From contig NZ_CP021421.1 of assembly GCF_002201515.1 (NCBI RefSeq), forward strand, positions 2,666,001 through 2,730,000: a DNA stretch of 64,000 nt, written 5' to 3'. The DNA is from Muribaculum intestinale (GTDB taxonomy: Bacteria; Bacteroidota; Bacteroidia; Bacteroidales; Muribaculaceae). Position 1 is the stretch's first letter. Every line of letters starts with the position of its first letter. Under the pieces are notes generated by a model. The model saw only the letters and a program-made list of their open reading frames with translations, was not told where the DNA came from and did not search any database. Both the position numbers and the translations under genes were made by a program. Below are positions 43,535-52,521 of this stretch, piece by piece.

Positions 43535-44029
43535 ATGAAAAAGTTCTTCTACCTTTTATGTGCTCTCCCGATGTTGCTTCTGGCAGCTTGTAGTGATGAT
43601 GACAAGGTGCCGGAGTTTGATGTTGAGGTAACATTTGCTCCTGATGTAAATGTTGTGGACAATGTTATTACAGTGCCGCAAGGAGAGTCGTTCACTATCG
43701 AGTCGGTCCGACCGGTTAACAGTAACGCCAAGGAAATTACATTCGGCACGGTGACATATCAGATTGATTACGGTATGGGATTCCCGACAATGGCACAGCC
43801 TTATACCGTGACATTCAATACCGATGGCCTGCGGGTCGGACGCCATCTGCTCCGTATGTTTATCGGTGTATGGGCTGTTGACTATAGTCCGGCCAACGCA
43901 ATAGTATCATATTATCTTGACATCACAGAGCCGGAACCTGATGACACTACACCAGGAGGTGATGAGACCAATCCTGATGGTGAAGCAGCTGTTGTGGTGG
44001 TGGCCCACCCAAGTGTAAAGCCCGCATGA
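43535..44029 (+). CDS. Lipoprotein of unknown function
   Basis: The ATG at 43535 gives MKKFFYLLCALPMLLLAACS, a clear lipoprotein signal (LAAC), followed by a negatively charged DDDK spacer that could act as a surface-export signal. The 164-residue product is beta-rich (VEVTFAPDVNVVDNVITVPQ) and ends with a Pro/Asp/Gly-rich tail and a hydrophobic AAVVVVAHPSVKPA. No domain recognised. Convergent with the GH92 gene. Confidence 0.75.
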   Translation: MKKFFYLLCALPMLLLAACSDDDKVPEFDVEVTFAPDVNVVDNVITVPQGESFTIESVRPVNSNAKEITFGTVTYQIDYGMGFPTMAQPYTVTFNTDGLRVGRHLLRMFIGVWAVDYSPANAIVSYYLDITEPEPDDTTPGGDETNPDGEAAVVVVAHPSVKPA

Positions 44030-44059
44030 TGATAAAAGTTTCATAAGGTATAAATAAAA

Positions 44060-44109
44060 ACAAACCCCGCTTTGGAAGATGTGTCTATCACTTCCGGAGT
44101 GGGGTTTGT
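44060..44109 (-). terminator. Bidirectional terminator between convergent genes
   Basis: ACAAACCCCGCTTTGGAAG (44060-44078) pairs with CTTCCGGAGTGGGGTTTGT (44091-44109) with two mismatches. On the minus strand TTTTTATTTA follows, so it fits best as the end of the GH92 operon. Confidence 0.85.
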
Positions 44110-44148
44110 CCTTATTTATGGCCTTGTTGGCGTGGATGTCTGTTACAA

Positions 44149-46407
44149 TTATGCTGGTGTGGCCGACATATCGTATTCGAATATTGCGCCGTTGGCAATA
44201 TCGGAATGATTGAAGAATGGCCTGTCGAGAGTCTTGCCGTTTAGTTTGACTGATTTGATATACTTGTTGTCCTTGGAGTAATTGTTGACCTTTATCTCGA
44301 TTTTCTTTCCTCCCGGCAGATTGACTACAGCGTGTGGGAACCATGGACGTCCTATTGAGTAAACCGGTACTCCTGGGCACACCTGATAGAAGCCGAGGGA
44401 GTTAAGTATATACCATGCTGACATCTGTCCGCAATCCTCATTGCCTGACAGACCGTCGGTGTCGGCCCGGTATTGCTCCTTAAGAACTTGATCGATAAGT
44501 TCCTGAGTGCGTTCCGGACGCCCGGCATAGTTGTACAGATGTATTATATGGTGGGATGGCTCGTTACCATGTGCGTACTGGCCAATCAGACCGGAAATAT
44601 CAGCGGATACCAGTTCCCCCTCAAGTGTAGAGTCTGCATTAAACAGAGAGTCGAGTTTCTCTGCGAATTTGTCGGGGCCGCCCATAAGAGTCATCAGGCC
44701 GTCTACATCATGAGGTACAAACCATGTCCATTGCCATGCTGTACCTTCGCAGTAGTCGTCCTCGCGGTGGTTGGATGCGCGTGGATTGAATGGCTCGTGC
44801 CATTTGCCCTTCTCGTCTTTTCCGCGCATGAAGCGTGTTACGGGATCAAAGTACTGACGGTAGGCGTCGCCTTTGACTGCGTATGAGGCAGCGACGGCCG
44901 AGTCACCGGCCGCTTCGGCCAATTTTGATATACACCAGTCATTGTAAGCATATTCAAGCCCCTTGGCTACTGATTCAAATTCTTTGTTCCAGGGGATGAA
45001 GCCCAGTGTGTTTTTATATTCTTTCGATTTGGGCATAAGCGCGAGTTTTACTTTCTCCGGTGTTATGATACCGGTAGTGTCGTAAACTGATGAACGTACG
45101 CCTGCGCGACATGCTTTTTCGATATCAAAATCCGCAATGCCTTTCGATACGGCATCTGCCATAAGGGATACAGCGTGATATCCGGTCATTGTGGCTGTGT
45201 AATTTCCGGCAAGTTCCCACATCGGGAGGAGACCGCCTTCATCGTATTTAAGAAGAAGAGAATTTATAAACTCATTGTTGAGCTGAGGGTCTATGATTGT
45301 GAGAAGAGGATGGAGCGCCCGGTGGGTGTCCCATAGTGAGAAGATGGTATATACAGGCTTTGCCGTATCGCCTTGGTGTATCTTTCTGTCCATGCCAAGA
45401 TAACGACCGTCGACATCCATGAAGAGTCCGGGTGCTATTGCGGCGTGGTACATTGCCGTGTAGAAGATTTCCTTATCGGTGTTGTCGGCGGTGATGTCGA
45501 TGGTGGCAAGGTAGGAATTCCACTTGTCTTTTGCCGCATCGCGCACTGCGTCAAACTCCCAGCCGGGTATTTCCGCCATAAGATTCTTTTTGGCGCCATC
45601 CCAGTCAACAGCAGATACTCCTACTTTGACGTATACGATTTCGTCCTTTGAGGTATCCGGGAACTTTAGAAGGGCCTTGCAGCGTATCTGTTTTTCGCCC
45701 TTGCTGTTCAGTACAGTGTCGTTGACGGTTTCATGGGTGAAGGGTTTTGAAAATACCGCATACATGGAGAGTTGCTGGTTGAATGCCCAGTATTCCGACA
45801 TCTTATATGCGCGGATTGCTGTGTCACCCTCAAACTCGATTTTCATGTCGAGGTTTGTCTGGTTCTGAATCGAGTAGTCGAGATCGACGATAAAACCGGC
45901 ATCGTCGCTCTGGGGGAATGTAAAGCGATATAGCGCGGCTCGTTCGGTTGATGTAATCTCTGCTTTTACACCATATCGCTGTAGGTATGTGGAGTAATAT
46001 CCCGGCCTGGCAATCTCGTCGGCATGTGAAAATTCAGAGGCAAACGGTCGATTCTGCAGGGTGTCAATCTGAGGATTGATTATCTGCTTTCCTACAGTAG
46101 GCATGATGAGGAAATCGCCATAGTCGGCACATCCTGTACCGCTCAGGTGGCTTTGGGTAAATCCGTTAATCAGTGAGTCGCTATAGTGGTAGCCGGAACA
46201 GGCATCCCATCCGTTGATTCTTGTATCAGGTCCCGGCTGTATCATGGCATGGGGAACAACCGGCCCCGGAAATGTATGGCCATGGCCTCCAGTCCCGATA
46301 AAGGGATCGACATATGCGGTATAATCGGAATCACCATGTGTTCCGGAGGTACCACATGCCGCCGTAAGCAAGCCGAGTGAGATGGTAGTGATAAATAGTC
46401 TATTCAT
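44149..46407 (-). CDS. GH92 family exo-alpha-mannosidase lipoprotein
   Basis: A 752-residue glycoside hydrolase. The signal MNRLFITTISLGLLTAACGT is of lipoprotein type. The family start YVDPFIGTGGHGHTFPGPVV, the block GTAWQWTWFVPHDVDGLM, HGNEPSHHIIHLYNYAGRPE and the catalytic GNEDCGQMSAWYILNSLGFY are all present. GH92 enzymes are calcium-dependent alpha-mannosidases acting on N-glycans or fungal mannan. It is the last gene behind an exported aldo/keto reductase and a membrane ferredoxin protein (gap 23 bases). Confidence 0.94.
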   Translation of the reverse strand: MNRLFITTISLGLLTAACGTSGTHGDSDYTAYVDPFIGTGGHGHTFPGPVVPHAMIQPGPDTRINGWDACSGYHYSDSLINGFTQSHLSGTGCADYGDFLIMPTVGKQIINPQIDTLQNRPFASEFSHADEIARPGYYSTYLQRYGVKAEITSTERAALYRFTFPQSDDAGFIVDLDYSIQNQTNLDMKIEFEGDTAIRAYKMSEYWAFNQQLSMYAVFSKPFTHETVNDTVLNSKGEKQIRCKALLKFPDTSKDEIVYVKVGVSAVDWDGAKKNLMAEIPGWEFDAVRDAAKDKWNSYLATIDITADNTDKEIFYTAMYHAAIAPGLFMDVDGRYLGMDRKIHQGDTAKPVYTIFSLWDTHRALHPLLTIIDPQLNNEFINSLLLKYDEGGLLPMWELAGNYTATMTGYHAVSLMADAVSKGIADFDIEKACRAGVRSSVYDTTGIITPEKVKLALMPKSKEYKNTLGFIPWNKEFESVAKGLEYAYNDWCISKLAEAAGDSAVAASYAVKGDAYRQYFDPVTRFMRGKDEKGKWHEPFNPRASNHREDDYCEGTAWQWTWFVPHDVDGLMTLMGGPDKFAEKLDSLFNADSTLEGELVSADISGLIGQYAHGNEPSHHIIHLYNYAGRPERTQELIDQVLKEQYRADTDGLSGNEDCGQMSAWYILNSLGFYQVCPGVPVYSIGRPWFPHAVVNLPGGKKIEIKVNNYSKDNKYIKSVKLNGKTLDRPFFNHSDIANGAIFEYDMSATPA

Positions 46408-46430
46408 GGAAATGTATATTGAGATATTTG

Positions 46431-47846
46431 CTATAATGTATCTTGTTTGAGTTGCTCGACGTATTGGTCGATTTCCTGCATTTTACCGGGGATATTGATA
46501 GCCTGTGGACAATGCTTTACGCATTCGCGGCAACCTATACAATGGTTTGCCTGACGCAGACGTGGGACAGCTCGGTCGTATCCAATCAGAAAAGCCCGCC
46601 GTAAGCGATTATATTCAGGGTCGGACGAAGATGTCGGTACTCTGCCTTCATTGACACATTTGTTGTAATGAGAGAAAATTGAAGGAATGTCGATGCCATA
46701 GGGGCATGGCATACAGTATTGGCATGATGTGCAGGGTACTGTCGGAAACTTTACGAGATAGTCGGCCGCTTGATTAAGCATGTCCAGCTCGTCGGTTGTG
46801 CATGACTCAAGCGGTGAGTATGTGAGCAGATTGTCTTGTAAATGTTCCATGTATGTCATGCCGCTCAATACTGTCAACACTCCTTCCGGCGTTCCGGCAA
46901 AACGGAATGCCCAGGAGGCGACACTGTCATCGGGACGGCGGCGTTTGAATTCAGCCATTACATGGTCGTTGACAGACGCAAGGCGCCCTCCGAGCAACGG
47001 TTCCATTATTACGGCAGGTATGCCTCTGCGATGAAGTTCGTTATAAAGATATTCGGCATCCGTGTTTCGCGTATTCAACTGTTTGGCATGTTTCCAATCG
47101 AGGTAGTTGAGCTGTATCTGTGCAAAATCCCATTTGACAATCTCGTCGTCGTGCATTTTAAGCAGGTGGTCGAACACCTCGATTTCACCGTGATATGAGA
47201 AGCCGAGATTTTTTATTTTTCCGGCCGAACGTTCTCCGATAAGGAAGTCAAGTATTCCGTTATTTATGTATCTGTTTTCCCAGGCTTCCATACCACCTTG
47301 GCCAATGGCATGGAGCAGCATGTAGTCGATGTAGTCGGTACGGAGTTCTTTCAGGGAATTTCTATACATCTTAATCGATTCTTCGCGCGGCCATGTTTTT
47401 GGCGCGAAATTCGACATCTTTGTGGCTATGAAATAACTGTCGCGCGGGTAGCGGCTGAGAGCAATTCCAAGGGAGTGTTCGCTATTCCCTTTGCAGTATA
47501 CAGGCGATGTGTCATAATAGTTTATGCCATGCTTCATGGCATGGTCGACAAGCCTGTCTACTTGTTCCTGGTCAATAATTTTTTCTCCTGATGCATCGGT
47601 AATCTCAGGCAGACGCATGAAGCCATATCCGAGTATGCTTACAGAGTCACCGGTCGATGGATTAATGCGCATAGTCATCGGGCCGTTGGCGGCTCTGAAT
47701 GATGTGGATGACTCTGCGTTATCGTTTAGCCCAATGCGGTCTGAGACATTTCTGTGACAGGATAACAATGCGGTAGATGCGGCTCCCATGCCAAGTGTCC
47801 TCAGAAATGTGCGGCGTGATATATTGTTGTCGGTCCCTTTATTCAT
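46431..47846 (-). CDS. Tat-exported aldo/keto reductase with C-terminal 4Fe-4S domain
   Basis: A 471-residue protein with a twin-arginine signal (ISRRTFLRTLGMGAA, then a lipobox-like LLSC). The AKR barrel has the catalytic set Asp/Tyr in NYYDTSPVYCKG, Lys in FIATKMSNF and His in YMLLHAIGQ. The C-terminal part (about 375-460) holds two cluster motifs, CTSCQYCMPCPYGIDIP and CIGCRECVKHCPQAINIP. It should fold in the cytoplasm with its clusters and be exported. The upstream gene (30 bases away) codes for a membrane ferredoxin protein, a possible electron donor. Confidence 0.88.
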   Translation of the reverse strand: MNKGTDNNISRRTFLRTLGMGAASTALLSCHRNVSDRIGLNDNAESSTSFRAANGPMTMRINPSTGDSVSILGYGFMRLPEITDASGEKIIDQEQVDRLVDHAMKHGINYYDTSPVYCKGNSEHSLGIALSRYPRDSYFIATKMSNFAPKTWPREESIKMYRNSLKELRTDYIDYMLLHAIGQGGMEAWENRYINNGILDFLIGERSAGKIKNLGFSYHGEIEVFDHLLKMHDDEIVKWDFAQIQLNYLDWKHAKQLNTRNTDAEYLYNELHRRGIPAVIMEPLLGGRLASVNDHVMAEFKRRRPDDSVASWAFRFAGTPEGVLTVLSGMTYMEHLQDNLLTYSPLESCTTDELDMLNQAADYLVKFPTVPCTSCQYCMPCPYGIDIPSIFSHYNKCVNEGRVPTSSSDPEYNRLRRAFLIGYDRAVPRLRQANHCIGCRECVKHCPQAINIPGKMQEIDQYVEQLKQDTL

Positions 47847-47875
47847 CGATGTGTTTTGAAAATAACAGGTAACGG

Positions 47876-49372
47876 TTAGATATTACGATGTACCTCATGG
47901 CCTTCTACATAAATGGCACTGAACGGGCGTACCGGGCAGAGATTCTCGCAAGCGCCGCATCCGACACAGCGCTCGGTATCTATGGCAGGAATCTTTACTC
48001 CATTGGGTGCGTCCGCATCAACAGGTATCATGGCTATCGCTCCTGTAGGGCAATGTCTTGCACAATTGCCGCAATGCACTCCTTCAGTCGCTGCGATACA
48101 CCGCTCAGACAGCCATACCGCATGACCTGTCTGTATGGCTGTGCGTTCTTCCTTTTGTATTGGAATAATTGCTCCTGCCGGACATACATTGCTGCATACA
48201 TTGCATTCGGGGCGACAGTAGCCGTGCTCATAACTTATTTCCGGCTGCATGAAATGAGTCATGTCGGTCGATGGGCGAAGAACTCCATTGGGACAGTTGG
48301 TAATACAGAGCTGGCATGCCGTGCATCGAGTAGTGAAGTTCTTGTGGCTTATTGAGCCGGGAGGAGTTATCCTTACACGACGGCTGGGCTTCAGTTTGTC
48401 GGCGGCAATTGGCGCAAGTCCGCCGTCAACACTTTTTTCCTGAGCTTTAATGGCAACAGTTCCTGCGAGAATCAGTCCGGCGGTAAGAAAGTCGCGGCGC
48501 TTGCTGTCAGGTTCTGATGTCGCTGCATATTCATGCGTTGGATGCAATGTGCGCGGGGCATAAACAATAGCTTTTTTACTACATGAATCAAGGCAGTTCA
48601 TGCATGCCACGCAGCGGGTATAGTCAATCTCTCCTTTTTTCGCATCAATGCACGATGCCTTGCATTTGCGGCTACATGCACCACAGCCTATGCATTTTGA
48701 ATGGTCAATCATCGGGCGCATCCATGAAAAACGTGACAGATACCCAAGGATGGTTCCCACCGGGCATATGGTATTGCAATATGTGCGTCCTCCATACCAT
48801 GCAAGAGTTCCTACGGTCAGCAGGGTGATTGATGCAACAATCACTACAGGAATAGCCACTGTATAGTCGACGTGGTAGAACATGTAGCTGTCAGCCGGTT
48901 CATTGGCGGCGATGATATTGTTTGCCGCTACATATAAAGGTTTGAAAATCGACGACATAATTCGTCCAAACTCGCTGTATGGCTCTATGAATGCCGCAAT
49001 TGAAGCCATCCCGAGTATGATAAGACTCAGGAATATCACGAGCATCGCAATTCGTAACCATGTAAGCGGAGTAGAATATGAGTATCGTCTTCGAGGTCTT
49101 ATAATCTGGCGTATGCAGGCTATTCCGTCCTGCATTATTCCCAACGGACATAACACCGAGCAATATATGCGTCCGAAAAGCAGAGTTGCAGCCACTAGAC
49201 CTATGATTACTATTATGTTAAGCGATAGTATAGCCGGAACAAACTGCCATTTTGCAAGAAATCCCCAATATGTTGCCGCTATTCCGGTGACATCAAGGAA
49301 TAGTAATGCCATGGCTGTAAAAACAACTACAGCCAGAAGTATTCTTATAGTCTTGAGATATTTAGCCAGCAT
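47876..49372 (-). CDS. Membrane ferredoxin-type 4Fe-4S protein (NapH-like)
   Basis: A 498-residue protein. The N-terminal half has five or six membrane segments (about residues 8-30, 45-68, 98-125, 170-195) with the NapH-type motifs RIYCSVLCPLG and RTYCNTICPVG. Cluster motifs follow: CIGCGACSRKCKASC, CVACMNCLDSCSKK, CTACQLCITNCPNG, CNVCSNVCPAGAI, CGNCARHCPTGAI and CVGCGACENLCPVRPF, so about six 4Fe-4S clusters. A Ser/Lys/Arg stretch with RRDFLTAGLILAGTVAIKA in the middle resembles a second Tat-type signal. Its role is probably electron transfer across the inner membrane; the partner is likely the neighbouring aldo/keto reductase. Confidence 0.85.
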   Translation of the reverse strand: MLAKYLKTIRILLAVVVFTAMALLFLDVTGIAATYWGFLAKWQFVPAILSLNIIVIIGLVAATLLFGRIYCSVLCPLGIMQDGIACIRQIIRPRRRYSYSTPLTWLRIAMLVIFLSLIILGMASIAAFIEPYSEFGRIMSSIFKPLYVAANNIIAANEPADSYMFYHVDYTVAIPVVIVASITLLTVGTLAWYGGRTYCNTICPVGTILGYLSRFSWMRPMIDHSKCIGCGACSRKCKASCIDAKKGEIDYTRCVACMNCLDSCSKKAIVYAPRTLHPTHEYAATSEPDSKRRDFLTAGLILAGTVAIKAQEKSVDGGLAPIAADKLKPSRRVRITPPGSISHKNFTTRCTACQLCITNCPNGVLRPSTDMTHFMQPEISYEHGYCRPECNVCSNVCPAGAIIPIQKEERTAIQTGHAVWLSERCIAATEGVHCGNCARHCPTGAIAMIPVDADAPNGVKIPAIDTERCVGCGACENLCPVRPFSAIYVEGHEVHRNI

Positions 49373-49443
49373 GCAAGATTAAGTGTGATAATGTAAATCC
49401 GATGTGATGAGGTGGTCCTGTCTGTTATGGCAAGAGAGGATTG

Positions 49444-50157
49444 CTATTTAATCCGGTAGGAGTAGCCTAATGTGACCATTATAGATGTGCCTCGTGATGC
49501 AGAGAAAGTGTCCTTGCGCTCGTCGGGGAATATGTTGCCTATGCCGAAGTAGTAACGACCTTCGAGATGTATGCGGTGGCGACGTTTTATGATGAATTCA
49601 ATACCGGCACCGGCCGAGATGCCGTAATCGAATTTTTTTGTAGGCTCCATCCATAGTTGGTCGGTTTCTCTATTTGGCGGGAAGTCGGGTATATTTGATA
49701 TGTTATGGACATCGAAATTCGATGAATAGCTTGTGCCAATCATATATCCGAATTCCGGGCCAAGATTAAAGAATCCATTTACATGGCGCCCTCCGAAAAA
49801 GATATTGGTAAGAAGTGGAATCTGAATATAATTGAGTTTGCGCTCGAAAGAGAAGGGATATTCCTCGAAATCTTCTTTCCAACCGCGTTGTTCGTAATTT
49901 ATTTCTACAATAAGACCGAAATTCCGCTCTTCCCAATAACGCAGTTGCAATCCTACCATCTGGCCCATGACCATAGATTCCTTTACGCTTGGAGTAAAGG
50001 ACATTTTAGACATGGTCACCCCGGCATGCCCTCCAATAGAGAATTTCGAGTTGTAATGAGCCTGTGCCGATGCTGAACCAGATGACAATGCTATCATTGA
50101 AGTTGCAAGCATTGTCATATAGCGCAATCGGTGTATTCTGCTGATAAGTCCTGCCAT
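49444..50157 (-). CDS. PorT-family outer membrane beta-barrel protein
   Basis: A 237-residue protein with a signal peptide (cut after SGSASAQA) and an eight-strand-type barrel: KFSIGGHAGVTMSKMSF, GLQLRYWEERNFGLIVEINY, LNYIQIPLLTNIFFGG and a C-terminal MVTLGYSYRIK. The pattern IQIPLL and GLxxEI is typical of the PorT/outer-membrane-beta-barrel family of Bacteroidota. The ATG overlaps the stop of the LysM gene (TAATG), so both are cotranslated. Function unknown. Confidence 0.85.
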   Translation of the reverse strand: MAGLISRIHRLRYMTMLATSMIALSSGSASAQAHYNSKFSIGGHAGVTMSKMSFTPSVKESMVMGQMVGLQLRYWEERNFGLIVEINYEQRGWKEDFEEYPFSFERKLNYIQIPLLTNIFFGGRHVNGFFNLGPEFGYMIGTSYSSNFDVHNISNIPDFPPNRETDQLWMEPTKKFDYGISAGAGIEFIIKRRHRIHLEGRYYFGIGNIFPDERKDTFSASRGTSIMVTLGYSYRIK

Positions 50158-52034
50158 TATAGACTGATTTTCTCTGTTATGCCGGAAGGCCTGAAGTTGA
50201 CAAGATATAGCGCTTTGTTTACGGCCCCTGCATTACTGCCGTCGGAGGCAAACCGGAAATCACTTTGAATACCGCTGTATGGCATAGTGCCGGGGAAAGG
50301 CTCTGAGTTGTTTAACGAACGGATAAGATACATGCCGGCATCAAATCCGAGAATGCCTTGTACCGGAATCGCATTCATCATGGGGGTTCCGTACCAGCGT
50401 GAATATTCTGCGGTCAAATCTTTTGTGCGCAGAGAACTTTCGTCGTTGTAGAACCGTGAATATATGGTCGTGTTCATGAAGCGCATGTTCTCAAGGGCAT
50501 CGCCACGGAATGTTATCCACTCGGGGTAGCCGAACAAACGTGCGGCATTGTAGTCATTAAGACTCTCTTTGTATGCTTTCAAAGTGCTGATGATGCGCGA
50601 GAATTCAGTCTGGGTGCCGGATGGTGGTATGAAAATGTATTTTTCATTGGCAGTGAGTTTCTCCAGATCAGCCTGGCGCAGCATGCCGGAGTAGGTTACC
50701 TCAACTATTTTTCGGCCATCGGCCATTGCTTTCGAACGTAGGCGACTTTGAAATTCGGCTTTATCGGTTTTTCCGCCTTCCTGGGGTACAAGCATTGCCA
50801 GTGTATAGTCGGGATATTCTTTCAGGATTCCGGCCACAGCGGTATCATACATATCGGAGTGGGGGATATTGGCCTGCATCATGGCTGCGTTGTTATGGTA
50901 AAGTGTGCTCTTCACTGCAAAGGCATTGAACACTTTTGTACCGTTTTCTGAGGCGAATGATGCGATGCGTCCTAATTGCAGGTCGTCATCGGGCGCGATA
51001 ATCACGGTTGACTTGGCAACTTCCGGGTGAGAGAGTATCGAATTTACCGTATCAATACTTGCGGCAGTATCATACGCCGATATTATGAGCGGATTGCCGT
51101 GATTGCGCAGTGAATCGGCCGCAAGCAGGAGCCCACGGTAGAATTCCGTGTAAAGCTGGGCCTGCTTGTCGGGCTGTTGTGCCGACAGCATGAACGGTAG
51201 CATGACTGTCATGCGCAGTGTGTCAGGCTGTGATTCGATATCGGGCATAGTGGCTTCCGAGGGGGTTAGTAATGTCGGATCCTCTACCTGGGGTGCCGAC
51301 ATGTTGTTTCCATAGGAATTTTTTGATTCAATGGTGTCGCCTGATGCTATGTTTTCAACATAAACAGTGGTGGTACTTGCTGTAGTGAAGACAGGTGACT
51401 CGTAAGTCGAGGCTGTCGTTGTTGTGTTTTTGGGCTCGGTGGCATCGGCTGTAACGGAATATTCCGATTTCGGCGTTGAATATACAGAGGTAGAGGCCGG
51501 GGTTGACAGGCTTTTCGGAGTATATTCATATGTAGGCTGTGGCTCTTTAGTCGGGATGGTAAGAACGGTACCATATTTTAGACCGACAGTCTCCAGCCGA
51601 GGATTGGCGGCAATCAGATCGGCTTCCGAGATGTCATACTGTCGGCTGATGCCATATATGGTCTCTCCTTTTTTTACAAGATGGCATGAGACGGTTGTGT
51701 TTGCAGGTGATGTGACATTGTTTTCCGGAGTCGATTGCTTCGACTGATGTTTAGGAGTTGACGGGAGAGCATCTACCTCATCTTTTGGGAAATAAAGTGT
51801 CTGACCTGCACGGAGTCCGTCGGCTACCGATGGGTTGTAATGTATAATCTGAGCCTTGGTGAATCCGAAACGTCGAGCGAGGCTATATACAGTCTCTTTG
51901 GGCTGTACCTCATAGTAATAGCATACATTTCCATTGACCATGCGTGTGGGCAGGTCGAGTGCGGTTGCATTAAATGTAGCGCCAAGTACGGCGGCGGTAA
52001 GAACAATCCTGTTGCGGAAGTTGTGGTAGTTCAT
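50157..52034 (-). CDS. LysM protein with periplasmic-binding-protein-like domain
   Basis: The ATG at 52034 (MNYHNFRNRIVLTAAVLGAT) starts a signal peptide; the upstream frame is a chance extension. The 625-residue protein has two LysM repeats, YYEVQPKETVYSLARRF... at about 40-85 and CHLVKKGETIYGISRQY... at about 115-160. A long Thr/Ser/Pro-rich linker follows (about 165-270), then a type I periplasmic-binding-like domain (about 280-600; MTVMLPFMLSAQQPDKQAQL, YPDYTLAMLVPQEGG). LysM binds peptidoglycan; the second domain probably binds a small ligand. It is a periplasmic, wall-bound protein of unknown task, coupled to a PorT barrel. Confidence 0.85.
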   Translation of the reverse strand: MNYHNFRNRIVLTAAVLGATFNATALDLPTRMVNGNVCYYYEVQPKETVYSLARRFGFTKAQIIHYNPSVADGLRAGQTLYFPKDEVDALPSTPKHQSKQSTPENNVTSPANTTVSCHLVKKGETIYGISRQYDISEADLIAANPRLETVGLKYGTVLTIPTKEPQPTYEYTPKSLSTPASTSVYSTPKSEYSVTADATEPKNTTTTASTYESPVFTTASTTTVYVENIASGDTIESKNSYGNNMSAPQVEDPTLLTPSEATMPDIESQPDTLRMTVMLPFMLSAQQPDKQAQLYTEFYRGLLLAADSLRNHGNPLIISAYDTAASIDTVNSILSHPEVAKSTVIIAPDDDLQLGRIASFASENGTKVFNAFAVKSTLYHNNAAMMQANIPHSDMYDTAVAGILKEYPDYTLAMLVPQEGGKTDKAEFQSRLRSKAMADGRKIVEVTYSGMLRQADLEKLTANEKYIFIPPSGTQTEFSRIISTLKAYKESLNDYNAARLFGYPEWITFRGDALENMRFMNTTIYSRFYNDESSLRTKDLTAEYSRWYGTPMMNAIPVQGILGFDAGMYLIRSLNNSEPFPGTMPYSGIQSDFRFASDGSNAGAVNKALYLVNFRPSGITEKISL

Positions 52035-52097
52035 TCTGCAAATGGTTGGGTATGTGAATGGTAGGAGAGCCAATATTATTATGGCAAAGTTAAGCAT

Positions 52098-52521
52098 TTT
52101 TTATCTCATATCATTGCCGCCCCTTATAAATAATGTGAATTATCCATGATCGGAACTGTATGCAGAGCAGATAACAAGATAATAGCCACAAAGCGCATAC
52201 TTCGGGGCTATTATCTTGTAGGCGAGATGTAATCATTACCTGATGTGGGGTGTCAATGACCGAACGATTGTTGAATTTCATGTCAGTGAAAATATTTTTT
52301 CATGCAATGAATGAAATGAAAAAATTGTGATATAAAATTATTGTAACGATTGCAAAGATAATTAAATTTGCATTATTTTGAAATAATTTCCATTGTTCTT
52401 GTTAATTATGTTGCACAATGATTTTATGTAGTTGTTTTGTGGCTTTCCATCGGGATAATATGAGTTGCAATGTAGTCGTTAAAGGATTAGAATTTAGTAC
52501 TCCAAATAATTTCCATATAAT
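52098..52521. promoter_or_regulatory. Divergent control region with hairpin and overlapping promoters
   Basis: No gene is seen. TTG (52341-52343), 19 bases of spacer and TAAATTTG (52363-52370) form a plus-strand promoter for the esterase gene. TATCTTTG on the minus strand (52360-52353) lies inside it and points to the LysM gene, so the two promoters overlap. A perfect 13-bp hairpin, CAAGATAATAGCC (52175-52187) with GGCTATTATCTTG (52206-52218), lies in the long minus-strand leader (about 310 bases) and could attenuate it. Confidence 0.55.
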
